This document shows positions 25,970-33,416 of a DNA stretch of 64,000 nucleotides, in pieces. Both the position numbers and the translations under genes were made by a program. The number at the start of each line of letters is the position of its first letter. Within the stretch, counting starts at the first letter, position 1. This stretch comes from SPDF01 sp963812085 (GTDB lineage: Bacteria > Gemmatimonadota > Gemmatimonadetes > Gemmatimonadales > GWC2-71-9), in the NCBI GenBank assembly GCA_963812085.1, contig CAWETL010000003.1:853926-917925 (forward strand). Reading direction: 5' to 3'. The notes beneath the pieces were generated by a model. That model was not told the origin of the DNA. It was given only the letters and a program-made list of their open reading frames with translations, and ran no database searches.

Positions 25970-26800
25970 ATGGACCTCACCGGCGCCAACGCTGGCAATT
26001 CGCAGACGATGCTGGAACACGGGGTGACGACCACCGTTACCGATGGCGTGGGCACGATCACGCTCAACCGCCCCGAACGGCTCAACGCCTTCGACGTCGA
26101 GATGCTCGAGGACCTGGCCAGTGCGGTGCGCGGCTTCGTCGCCGACGACGCGGTGCGGGCCATCGTCCTGACCGGCGCGGGCCGCGGGTTCTGCGCCGGG
26201 GCCGACCTGGGGCGGCTCGACGGAGCACCCGGCGCGGTCGATGAGGCGTACGCGATGGCGCTGGTCCGGGCCGGTTCAGAGGCGGTCCAGCTGCTGCACC
26301 GCGCTTCCAAGCCGGTGCTGGCCAGCCTCAACGGACCTGCGGCGGGCGGTGGAGTGGGCCTGGCCCTGGCCTGCGATCTCCGGATCGCCGCCGAGAGCGC
26401 CTCCCTCGGGCTGGTGTTCCACCGGCTCGGGCTGCACCCCGACCTCGGCACGAGCTGGTTCGTACCGCGGCTGGCGGGCAGCGCGGCCGCGCTCGAGCTG
26501 TTCTGGACCCCCCGGATGCTCGCGGCGAGCCGGTGCATGGAACTCGGGCTGGTGAACCGGGTGGTCCCGGACGAGCGGCTGGCGCACGACACGGCGCAGT
26601 GGGCCGCGCGGCTGGCGGCGCTCCCCCCGATCGCCGCGCGGCTGGCCAAGCGGGCGGTGCGCGAGGCGGAATCGACGACGCTCGCGGAATCGCTGATCAT
26701 CGAGGCGCGCCATTGCCAGGAGTGTTTTCGCAGCGCGGACGCCGCCGAAGGGCTGGAGGCCTACCGCGCCAATCGGATTCCTGAATTTCACGGACGGTGA
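25970..26800 (+). CDS. Enoyl-CoA hydratase/isomerase, PaaG-like
   Basis: 276 residues from ATG 25970. Crotonase motifs: GRGFCAGADLGRLDG, NGPAAGGGVGLALACDLR, and HPDLGTSWFVPRLAGSAAA, the last close to the segment found in PaaG, the ring-1,2-epoxyphenylacetyl-CoA isomerase, where an Asp/Cys-containing loop replaces the hydratase Glu. It therefore may isomerise an epoxide or a double bond. It directly precedes the di-iron oxygenase with a 4-nt overlap, a suggestive position for the enzyme that would act on an epoxide product. Assignment to PaaG is by resemblance only. Confidence 0.8.
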   Translation: MDLTGANAGNSQTMLEHGVTTTVTDGVGTITLNRPERLNAFDVEMLEDLASAVRGFVADDAVRAIVLTGAGRGFCAGADLGRLDGAPGAVDEAYAMALVRAGSEAVQLLHRASKPVLASLNGPAAGGGVGLALACDLRIAAESASLGLVFHRLGLHPDLGTSWFVPRLAGSAAALELFWTPRMLAASRCMELGLVNRVVPDERLAHDTAQWAARLAALPPIAARLAKRAVREAESTTLAESLIIEARHCQECFRSADAAEGLEAYRANRIPEFHGR

Positions 26801-27939
26801 GGAACGCAATGCGGAAAGTCAACAACTTCGACGACTGGATCGATTACTTCCGCTACTGGCAGGATTCGATCGGCATTTCCGAGAAGGAGATGGCCGGCAC
26901 GCCGTTCCGGAAGGTCGGCTTCGACGCCAAGTTCGGCGAGCCGGAGGCGGAGACCATCGAGTTCGGGCACTACAAGGGCCAGACCAAGTGGCCCACCATC
27001 ATGCACATCCCCGACCAGCGGATCCGGGACGCGCTGCTCAACCTGATCGTCTTCCAGGGCGACACCGAGTTCGCCTCCGTGGAGCAGCAGCGCGCGCTCC
27101 TCGAGCGGGCGCCCAGCGACTACGACCTCTTTTCCCTCATGCGCGTCATGAGCGAGGAGATGCGGCACGGCTGGCAGATGTCCTACCTCCTCTGCACCTA
27201 CTTCGGCGACGAGGGCAAACGCGAGGCCCAGAAGCTCCTCGACCGCCGCGCGGAAGAGGGCGAGCGGCTCCTCGGCTCCTTCAACGAGATCGTCGAGAAC
27301 TGGCTCGACTTCTTCACCTACACCCAGTTCATCGACCGCGACGGCAAGTTCCAGCTCAAGATGCTGTCCACCTCCTCGTTCCACCCGCTGGCCCGCTCGA
27401 TGGGCCCGATGCTGAAGGAGGAGAGCTTTCACCTCGGCACCGGCAACAACGGCCTCCTCCGCATCCTGCGGGCAGGCCGGGTGCCGCCCGAGGTCGTGCA
27501 GCGCTACTTCAACAAGTGGGTGCCGACGGCGTTCGACCTCTTCGGCACCGACAACTCCTCCAGCGCGCACTGGGCCTACGTGTGGGGCCTCAAGGGCCGG
27601 TTCGACGAGCGCGAAACCGAGGAAGGGGTGAACATCGCGCACCTCAACGAGGCCAGCCGCGAGCTGTACCGGCAGGAGATCACCCGCCTGGTCCAGCGGC
27701 TCAACACCGTCATCGGCGACCCGGCGCAGCACCTGCTCATTCCGGACACCAAGTTCAACCGGAAGATCGGGCTCTACGCCCGCCAGCATTACACCATCAC
27801 GGGCGAGCCCGTCGACGCCGACAAGTACGCGGCCTACCTCCAGTCGGTCGTGCCCAACGACGCCGACCGGACGCTGCTGAAGGACCTGCTCGACGAGCCG
27901 GACTGGATCGAGATGCGGAAGCTGGAGGAGAACAACTGA
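26797..27939 (+). CDS. PaaA/BoxB-like di-iron acyl-CoA oxygenase
   Basis: 380 residues of the phenylacetate-catabolism PaaA/PaaC/BoxB superfamily, which uses a ferritin-like di-iron centre to epoxidise aromatic acyl-CoAs. Two ExxH motifs are visible at the expected spacing: EEMRHGWQMSYLL (about residue 122) and EESFHLGTGNN (about residue 208). A start at residue 5 (second ATG) is also possible. No PaaB, PaaC, PaaD or PaaE genes are present, and no BoxA-type reductase is adjacent, so electrons must come from elsewhere. Next to a PaaG-like isomerase, a 3-hydroxyacyl-CoA dehydrogenase and a thiolase, it probably starts degradation of an aromatic or cyclic acyl-CoA. Substrate unknown. Confidence 0.82.
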   Translation: MRNAMRKVNNFDDWIDYFRYWQDSIGISEKEMAGTPFRKVGFDAKFGEPEAETIEFGHYKGQTKWPTIMHIPDQRIRDALLNLIVFQGDTEFASVEQQRALLERAPSDYDLFSLMRVMSEEMRHGWQMSYLLCTYFGDEGKREAQKLLDRRAEEGERLLGSFNEIVENWLDFFTYTQFIDRDGKFQLKMLSTSSFHPLARSMGPMLKEESFHLGTGNNGLLRILRAGRVPPEVVQRYFNKWVPTAFDLFGTDNSSSAHWAYVWGLKGRFDERETEEGVNIAHLNEASRELYRQEITRLVQRLNTVIGDPAQHLLIPDTKFNRKIGLYARQHYTITGEPVDADKYAAYLQSVVPNDADRTLLKDLLDEPDWIEMRKLEENN

Positions 27940-27950
27940 CGCGGCCGCTG

Positions 27951-28610
27951 GTGATCGCCCACCGGGGCGCCTCCGGCTACGCGTTCGAGAACTCCCCCGC
28001 GGCCTTTCGGGAGGCGGTGGCGCGGGGCGTGGACGGGGTCGAGCTCGACGTCCACGCCACCGCCGACGGCGGCATCGTGGTGCATCACGACCCCGTCCTG
28101 ACCGGCGGGCGGCCGCTCGACTCGGTGACCCTCGCCGAGGCCACGAGCACCGTCCTTCCGAACGGGGAGCCGGTCCCGACGCTGGCCCAGGCGCTCGAAC
28201 TGATCGGCGACCGCGACGTCTGGGTCGAGGTGAAGGCGCTCCCGCCGGTCTTCGACGCCCGTCTCCTGGCCATCCTCGACGCCGGTCCCTACCCTGCCCG
28301 GTACGCCGTCCACAGCTTCGACCACCGGATCACGGCCCGGCTCGGGCGCCTTCGTCCGAAGCTGGCGCTCGGCGCACTGCTCGTGGCCCGCGTGGTGGAC
28401 CCGGTCGCAGTGCTCCGCGCCTCCGGGGCCACCACGCTGTGGCAGGACTGGACGATGATCGACCAGGCGCTCGTGGACGCGGTGCACGCCGCCGGCGGGC
28501 GGGTCATCGCGTGGACAGTCAACGACCCCGCGGCCAGGGCCGTCCTGGCCCACATGGGGGTGGACGGCCTCTGCGGCAATTTCCCGGATCGCCTGCAGGA
28601 GACGGCGTGA
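27951..28610 (+). CDS. Glycerophosphodiester phosphodiesterase
   Basis: About 219 residues of the GDPD TIM-barrel family: AHRGASGYAFENS with the catalytic His, GVELDVHATADGGIVVHHDP with the Glu/Asp and second His, then EVKALPP and the terminal VNDPAARAVLAHMGVDG. The family hydrolyses glycerophosphodiesters to glycerol-3-phosphate plus alcohol. I give the GTG at 27951; however, a CTG at 27936 overlaps the oxygenase stop (CTGA) and has GGAGG seven bases upstream, and may be the true start. Its place in the middle of an acyl-CoA operon is odd and may be only transcriptional convenience. Confidence 0.82.
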   Translation: MIAHRGASGYAFENSPAAFREAVARGVDGVELDVHATADGGIVVHHDPVLTGGRPLDSVTLAEATSTVLPNGEPVPTLAQALELIGDRDVWVEVKALPPVFDARLLAILDAGPYPARYAVHSFDHRITARLGRLRPKLALGALLVARVVDPVAVLRASGATTLWQDWTMIDQALVDAVHAAGGRVIAWTVNDPAARAVLAHMGVDGLCGNFPDRLQETA

Positions 28611-29473
28611 GCGGACTCCCGACCCGGGTGGCGGTCATCGGCGCCGGCACCATGGGCGTCGGCATCGCCCAGGCGACCGCCGCCGCCGGCTGGCCCACCA
28701 CGCTGACCGACACCCGCGCCGCGGCACTCGACGGCGCGCTCGACCGCATCGCCAAGACGCTCGACGGGGCCGTGCAGCGGGGCAAGCTCGACGCTGCGGG
28801 CCGCGACGCCATCCTGGGCCGGCTCCGGACGGCCCCGGGCATTCGCGCCGCATGCGAGGGCGCCGACCTCGTCATCGAGGCGGTGGTCGAGGACCTCGAC
28901 GCCAAGCGCGACGTCCTGAGCCAGGGCAGCGACTGGGCCGAACCGCACGCCCTGCTGGCCACCAACACCTCCTCGCTCTCGATCGCCGACATCGCCCGGG
29001 ACATGCCCAGGCCCGAGCGGGTGGTGGGGCTCCACTTCTTCAATCCGGTCCACGTCATGAAGCTGGTGGAGATCGTCCTCCACGACGGTTCCGACGCGAC
29101 CGCGCGCGCCGATGCGCTCGCCGTGGTCCAGGCGATGGGCAAGGAGCCCATCGTGGTGAAGGACTCGCCCGGCTTCGCGTCGAGCCGGCTCGGCATCGCC
29201 CTCGGGCTGGAAGCCATGCGCATGCTCGAGGAAGGCGTGGCCAGCGCCGCCGACATCGACCGCGCCATGGAACTGGGATACAACCACCCGATGGGCCCGC
29301 TCAAGCTGACCGACCTGGTCGGTCTCGACGTCCGGCTCCGCATCGCCGAGTACCTGCACAAGACGCTGGGGGGCGAGCGGTTCGCCCCTCCGGCCATCCT
29401 CCGCCGCCTCGTGTCCGAAGGCAAGCTGGGCAAGAAGAGCGGCCATGGCTTCTACGACTGGCCCACCCAATGA
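28607..29473 (+). CDS. 3-hydroxyacyl-CoA dehydrogenase
   Basis: 288 residues from a GTG overlapping the previous stop (GTGA). The N-terminal Rossmann fold (VIGAGTMGVGIAQATAAAG), NTSSLSI, the HFFNPVHVMKLVEIV segment with the catalytic His, and the C-terminal GYNHPMGPLKLTDLVGLD are all present. Length is that of the short single-function dehydrogenases (PaaH, FadB2), not of the multifunctional FadB. It oxidises 3-hydroxyacyl-CoA to 3-ketoacyl-CoA with NAD, between the hydratases and the thiolase of this operon. Confidence 0.9.
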   Translation: MSGLPTRVAVIGAGTMGVGIAQATAAAGWPTTLTDTRAAALDGALDRIAKTLDGAVQRGKLDAAGRDAILGRLRTAPGIRAACEGADLVIEAVVEDLDAKRDVLSQGSDWAEPHALLATNTSSLSIADIARDMPRPERVVGLHFFNPVHVMKLVEIVLHDGSDATARADALAVVQAMGKEPIVVKDSPGFASSRLGIALGLEAMRMLEEGVASAADIDRAMELGYNHPMGPLKLTDLVGLDVRLRIAEYLHKTLGGERFAPPAILRRLVSEGKLGKKSGHGFYDWPTQ

Positions 29474-30253
29474 GCGCCTCCACGAACGTCCTCTGCGACA
29501 TCCAGCAGCGCGTGGCCCTGGTCACGATCAACCGGCCCGACAAGCGCAATGCGCTCGACGGCCCCACCCGCGCCCGCCTGCTCGAGATCCTCGACGAACT
29601 CTCGGCCAACACCGAGGTGCGCGCCGTGGTGCTGACCGGGGCCGGCGACAAGGCGTTCGTGGCCGGCGCCGACATCGCCGAGTTCGAGGGGCGGAGCCCC
29701 ATCGACCAGTTCCGCGTCATGTCGGGCCGGACGATCTTCGACGCGGTGGAGGCGTTCCCCAAGCCGGTCATCGCCGCGCTCAACGGCTTTACCCTCGGGG
29801 GCGGCTGCGAGCTCGCCATGGCGTGCGACATCCGCCTCGCGGCGGACACCGCCAGGCTCGGTCAGCCGGAGGTGAACCTCGGCATCATCCCGGGCGGCGG
29901 CGGCACCCAGCGCCTGCCGCGGCTGGTCGGCACCGGCATGGCGTACAAGCTGCTGTACACCGGCGACCTGATCGACGCGAACGAGGCGCTCCGCATCGGC
30001 CTGGTGGACGAGGTCGTGCCGGCGGCGGAACTGCGCAGCCGGGCGCTCGCGCTTGCCGCCGGCATCGCGGAGAAGAGCCCGGTCGCGCTGCAGCTGATCA
30101 AGGAGGCGGTGCGCGCCTCGCTGCGCGTCCCGCTGGACGAGGGGCTGCCGGCAGGAGCGGACCCTGTTCGGGCTGGCGTTCGCCAGCGAGGACAAGGCGG
30201 AGGGCGTGGCGGCGTTTCTCGGGAAGCGGAAGGCGGAGTTCAGGGGAAGGTGA
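29470..30253 (+). pseudogene. Enoyl-CoA hydratase with C-terminal single-base frameshift
   Basis: The crotonase core is intact (KAFVAGADIAEFEG, NGFTLGGGCELAMACDIR, GQPEVNLGIIPGGGGTQRL), close to PaaF/short-chain enoyl-CoA hydratases. At about 30150 the DNA reads CTGCCGGCAGGAG where CTGCGGCAGGAG would continue the normal LRQERTLFGLAFASEDKAEG tail, so one C is extra. The corrected frame stops at 30253; the uncorrected frame runs on to 30444 with an unrelated tail. All catalytic residues precede the shift, so either form might still be active. This may be an assembly error. Starts ATGA-overlapped with the dehydrogenase. Confidence 0.75.
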
Positions 30254-30300
30254 CCGCGCGGCGGGGAGGCGGGGAAGAAACGACAAAGATGCAAGGCGGA

Positions 30301-30336
30301 GACCGACGCAGGGAATGGTCCGGAGGGGAGTCAGTG
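30301..30336. repeat. Short dispersed repeat, family C copy 1
   Basis: CCGACGCAGGGAATGGTCCG followed by GAGGGGAGTCAGT recurs on the other strand near 60149-60180 with only a few changes. Both copies are in intergenic DNA. Confidence 0.5.
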
Positions 30337-30440
30337 AGCGGTCGGGTGATGTTGCCAACTCGCCGATCGCTCGCGAACTGCTCCTCCCCGGAGGACCATC
30401 CCCAGGAGGCCGACGCAAGGCCAAACGCCAAAGGGCCAGC

Positions 30441-31298
30441 ATGAGCTATCCGATCACCGACCAGCACATCCACATTCAGCCGTGGCGGCAGCTCAAGCCG
30501 GCGGTGGCGGATGTCATGCGCGTAGGCAAGGAAGCGCACTGGGACCGGCTGATCGCGCTGATGGACGACCCCAAGGCGCTGCTCGAGGTCATGGACGCCT
30601 CCGGCGTCTGGCGGGTGGCGCTGATCAACTACCCGAGCCCCGACCTCATGGGGTTCGACAACTCGACGAACGACTTCTCCGCGCGCTACGCACAGGCCGA
30701 CCCGGAACGGATCATGCCCTTTGGCGGGGTTCATCCCCGGTTCACCACCGACCCCGAGGGGGACGTGGACCGGCTGGTCGACCTCGGCATCCGCTGCCTC
30801 AAGATCCATCCACCGCACCAGCTCTTTCCCGCGAACGCCTACACCGAGGGGCTCGCGGCGCTCGGGCGCATCTACCGGCGGTGCGAGGAGCGCGGCCTGC
30901 CGGTCCTGATCCACACCGGCACCAGCATCTTCCCCGGGGCGCGCTCGAAGTGGGGCAACCCCCTCGAGGTGGACGACGTCGCGATCGACTTCCCCGACCT
31001 GACGATTCTCATCGCCCACGGCGGCCGGCCGCTCTGGATGGAGGAGGCGTTCTTCGTGCTGCGGCGGCACAAGAACGTGCACCTCGAGGTCTCCGGGATC
31101 CCGCCGGCCCGCCTGCTGGAGTATTTTCCGCGCCTCGGGGAGATCAGCGCCAAGACCGTGTGGGGCACCGACTGGCCGAGCCCCGGCGTGCACGACCTGC
31201 GGCACAACCTCGACCAGTTCCTTGCCCTGCCGCTGGCCCCGCCGGTCCAGCGGGCCATCCTGTCGGACAACAGCCTGCGTCTCTTCCCGCGTCGTTAG
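30441..31298 (+). CDS. Amidohydrolase-2 family metal-dependent hydrolase
   Basis: 285 residues. The TIM-barrel amidohydrolase signatures are visible: N-terminal DQHIHIQ (HxH metal ligands), LIHTGTSIF, IAHGGRPLWMEEAF with the third-strand His, and the terminal WGTDWPSPGV with the conserved Asp. The family includes hydrolases and metal-dependent decarboxylases of the ACMSD type. It stands alone, 190 bp after the acyl-CoA operon and possibly read through from it. The upstream gap has no evident promoter. Substrate is unknown. Confidence 0.78.
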   Translation: MSYPITDQHIHIQPWRQLKPAVADVMRVGKEAHWDRLIALMDDPKALLEVMDASGVWRVALINYPSPDLMGFDNSTNDFSARYAQADPERIMPFGGVHPRFTTDPEGDVDRLVDLGIRCLKIHPPHQLFPANAYTEGLAALGRIYRRCEERGLPVLIHTGTSIFPGARSKWGNPLEVDDVAIDFPDLTILIAHGGRPLWMEEAFFVLRRHKNVHLEVSGIPPARLLEYFPRLGEISAKTVWGTDWPSPGVHDLRHNLDQFLALPLAPPVQRAILSDNSLRLFPRR

Positions 31299-31335
31299 CC
31301 GGGAACCGGGGCGCCTCACACCCTGGAGTCACGCC

Positions 31336-32052
31336 ATGCACCTGAGCCCGCGCATCCTCCTGACCGCCGCCTCGCTCGTCCTCGCCGCGCCGCTCGCCGC
31401 GCAGGCGGGATTGCCGGTCGAGAAGAAGGACCTCGTGCCCCACCGAGACAGCATGGTGGTGCTGGTCAACGGGCAGCCGAAAGGCGCGAGCGTCACGTCA
31501 CTCGCCAAGAACGGCACCGGCTTCAGCTATCACGAGCAGACGGTCATCGGCACCCTCATGGAGCAGTCCACGATGGTGCAGCTCTCTCCCGACGGCCAGG
31601 CGGAACGAGTCTCCCAGTCCGGGACCGCCCGCGGGATGCCGGGGAGCATCGAGATCACCTACGCGGGCGGGCGGGTGGCCGGAAAGGTCCAGGCCGTGAC
31701 GGCCGACGGACCCAACGCGTTCTCGGTGGACACCACGCTGCCAGCGGGAACCGTGGACGACAACTCGCTGCAGGCGCTGCTCCCCGCGCTGCCGTGGGCC
31801 GATGCGGCCGGATGGGAATTTCCGATGTACAGCGCGGGGACGAACCAGGTGACCCAGATGACGCTGCGCGTGGTGGGATCCCAGACGGCGATGGTGCCGG
31901 CCGGGGCCTTCGACGCCTACCGGGCCGAACTCTCCGGCGGCGGCAGCCTGGTGGCGTTCCTGATCCTCAAGCGGAAGCCGCACACGGTGCTGATGGTCGA
32001 GATGGCCGGAGCCCCCCTCCGGTTCGAGCTGGTGTCCGGCGGGGGGCTCTGA
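31336..32052 (+). CDS. Exported protein of unknown function (DUF3108-like)
   Basis: 238 residues with a clear signal peptide (ILLTAASLVLAAPLAAQ). The mature protein is beta-rich and without catalytic signatures; its pattern of short strands ending in the KPHTVLMVEMAGAPLRFELV segment recalls DUF3108-type periplasmic beta-barrel-like proteins, which is a weak resemblance. The start ATG at 31336 is preceded by GGAGTC. It follows the amidohydrolase by 37 bp and ends 2 bp from the convergent minus-strand gene. Confidence 0.55.
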   Translation: MHLSPRILLTAASLVLAAPLAAQAGLPVEKKDLVPHRDSMVVLVNGQPKGASVTSLAKNGTGFSYHEQTVIGTLMEQSTMVQLSPDGQAERVSQSGTARGMPGSIEITYAGGRVAGKVQAVTADGPNAFSVDTTLPAGTVDDNSLQALLPALPWADAAGWEFPMYSAGTNQVTQMTLRVVGSQTAMVPAGAFDAYRAELSGGGSLVAFLILKRKPHTVLMVEMAGAPLRFELVSGGGL

Positions 32053-32054
32053 GG

Positions 32055-32417
32055 TCAGTCCTGCGCGTTGCTCTCCGAAGCGACATCTGAGGCCGCCTCG
32101 GCTGCACTGGAATCTGGCTCCGGCGTCTCCGACACCGACACGACCTCGGCCTTCTGGGTGGCGATCTGCGCCTCGAGCGAGGCGATCTGGGTTTCGAGGT
32201 CCCCGATCTTGAGGACCAGGGCATCGACCCGACGCTGGTCGGGGGCCACGCCCTTTTCGCGGTGGTAGGCGATCATGCCGAGGTCGCGGGCCGCGTTGTC
32301 GCGGCGGCGCTTGACCCTGAGGAGTTCGATTTGCAGCCGGCCCTCGTCGAGGGCGGCACCGGCCCGGCGGCCGAAGTTCTCGAGTTCCTGGTTCAGGCGG
32401 GAAAAGATGGACGCCAT
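32055..32417 (-). CDS. Coiled-coil protein of unknown function
   Basis: 120 residues. From about residue 1 to 95 the sequence is an uninterrupted heptad-like pattern (LNQELENFGRRAGAALDEGR, then VDALVLKIGDLETQIASLEA), ending in an acidic Ser/Glu tail. No signal peptide or membrane helix. I do not recognise the family. It lies downstream of rpmA but beyond a strong terminator hairpin, so it probably has its own promoter in the 92-bp gap. Confidence 0.6.
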   Translation of the reverse strand: MASIFSRLNQELENFGRRAGAALDEGRLQIELLRVKRRRDNAARDLGMIAYHREKGVAPDQRRVDALVLKIGDLETQIASLEAQIATQKAEVVSVSETPEPDSSAAEAASDVASESNAQD

Positions 32418-32509
32418 ATGTGCTCCGAGTTCGGGATCAGCCAGCCTGACGGCCGGAGCGGTGCGAATGTTTCACTTCGAACCTTCCCGGGGCCGTTGCC
32501 GGAATGAAT

Positions 32510-32539
32510 AAGGGGATGCGGCGCCTGCCGCATCCCCTT
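32510..32539 (-). terminator. Rho-independent-type terminator after rpmA
   Basis: AAGGGGATGCGGC pairs perfectly with GCCGCATCCCCTT over 13 bp with a 4-base loop, 24 bp beyond the rpmA stop in its reading direction, followed by ATTCATTCC. Confidence 0.8.
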
Positions 32540-32562
32540 GGTGCTTCGGGCCAGGCCGGGAC

Positions 32563-32829
32563 TCAGGCGCTGGCGGCTTCCGGGTACACCGAGACCTTTT
32601 TCCGGTTCTTGTCCCGGTACTCGAACTTCACGACGCCGTCGGCCATGGCGAAGAGCGTGTCGTCGCTCCCCTGCCCGACGTTCTTGCCGGCGTGGAACTT
32701 GGTTCCGCGCTGACGGACGATGATGTTGCCGGACACCACCCGCTCGCCCCCGAACTTCTTGATGCCGAGGTACTGCGGATTGCTGTTCCGACCGTTGCGG
32801 CTGGAGCCGACGCCCTTTTTATGTGCCAT
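32563..32829 (-). CDS. rpmA: 50S ribosomal protein L27
   Basis: 88 residues, normal for L27. The start MAHKKGVGSSRNGRNSNPQY and IIVRQRGTKFHAGKNVG are diagnostic. The N-terminal tail reaches the peptidyl-transferase centre; here the sequence begins directly MAHKKG, with no Firmicutes-type cleaved extension. It is the second gene of the rplU-rpmA operon, 7 bp behind rplU, and is closed by a perfect 13-bp hairpin. Confidence 0.96.
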   Translation of the reverse strand: MAHKKGVGSSRNGRNSNPQYLGIKKFGGERVVSGNIIVRQRGTKFHAGKNVGQGSDDTLFAMADGVVKFEYRDKNRKKVSVYPEAASA

Positions 32830-32836
32830 CCGAGCC

Positions 32837-33151
32837 TCACCCTACCTTGACGTCAGTGATGCGGACCTCGGTGAACTTCTGCCGATGACCCGTCTTGCGG
32901 CGATAGCCCTTCCGCCGCTTGAACTTGAACACGTAGATCTTGGGCTCCTTGCCATCCCCGACGACTTCGGCAGTCACCTTGGCGCCCTTGACCAGAGGCG
33001 TCCCGGCCTTGACCGTGGTCCCGTCGGAAGACAGGAGCACCTCGTCGAAGATGACCTTCGAGCCCGGCTCGGCGTCCATGAGGGGAAGGCGCACGACCTT
33101 GCCCTTCTCCGCACGGAACTGCTTGCCCAGGGCCTTGAAAATCGCGTACAT
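32837..33151 (-). CDS. rplU: 50S ribosomal protein L21
   Basis: 104 residues. MYAIFKALGKQFRAEKGKVV and VYVFKFKRRKGYRRKTGHRQ-type C-terminal basic motif (here IYVFKFKRRKGYRRKTGHRQ) identify L21, a 23S-rRNA-binding large-subunit protein. First gene of the operon with rpmA. A good sigma-70 promoter lies 45-75 bp upstream of the start. Confidence 0.96.
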   Translation of the reverse strand: MYAIFKALGKQFRAEKGKVVRLPLMDAEPGSKVIFDEVLLSSDGTTVKAGTPLVKGAKVTAEVVGDGKEPKIYVFKFKRRKGYRRKTGHRQKFTEVRITDVKVG

Positions 33152-33194
33152 AAATCAACTCGTCGCCAAATGGTGGTTCCGCAGCAAGCCCAGA

Positions 33195-33223
33195 AGTCTA
33201 GTCGGGGGTGGGCGTTAGGTCAA
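33195..33223 (-). promoter_or_regulatory. Sigma-70 promoter of rplU-rpmA
   Basis: On the minus strand TTGACC (33223-33218) and TAGACT (33200-33195) with 17-bp spacing. The start site would fall about 38 bp upstream of the rplU start. Confidence 0.65.
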
Positions 33224-33264
33224 GGAGTGGGGGCACGTCAGGTGAAGCCACCATTCGGCAGGGC

Positions 33265-33332
33265 GTCATCCCGGCGCAGGCCGGGATCCAGTTGCGGGAG
33301 GGACGATGGACCCCGGCTTTCGCCGGGGTGAC
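33265..33332. repeat. Dispersed palindromic repeat, family B copy 1
   Basis: GTCATCCCGGCGCAGGCCGG at one end is mirrored by CCCCGGCTTTCGCCGGGGTG at the other, with two inner hairpins around GATCCA and TGGACC. A partial copy is at 60015. Right after it comes a CTGCCTCCC-type short tandem stretch up to about 33415. Confidence 0.65.
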
Positions 33333-33416
33333 GATCGGTGGCCTGTCTGCCTCCCTATCCACCTGCCTCCCTGCCCACCTGCCTCGCCCTGCCTCCCTGC
33401 CCCCTGCCTCGCCGCT

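Noticed and set aside
33344..33415. CTGCCTCCC-rich stretch as coding sequence
   Set aside because: It is a short tandem repeat; translations are low complexity in all frames.
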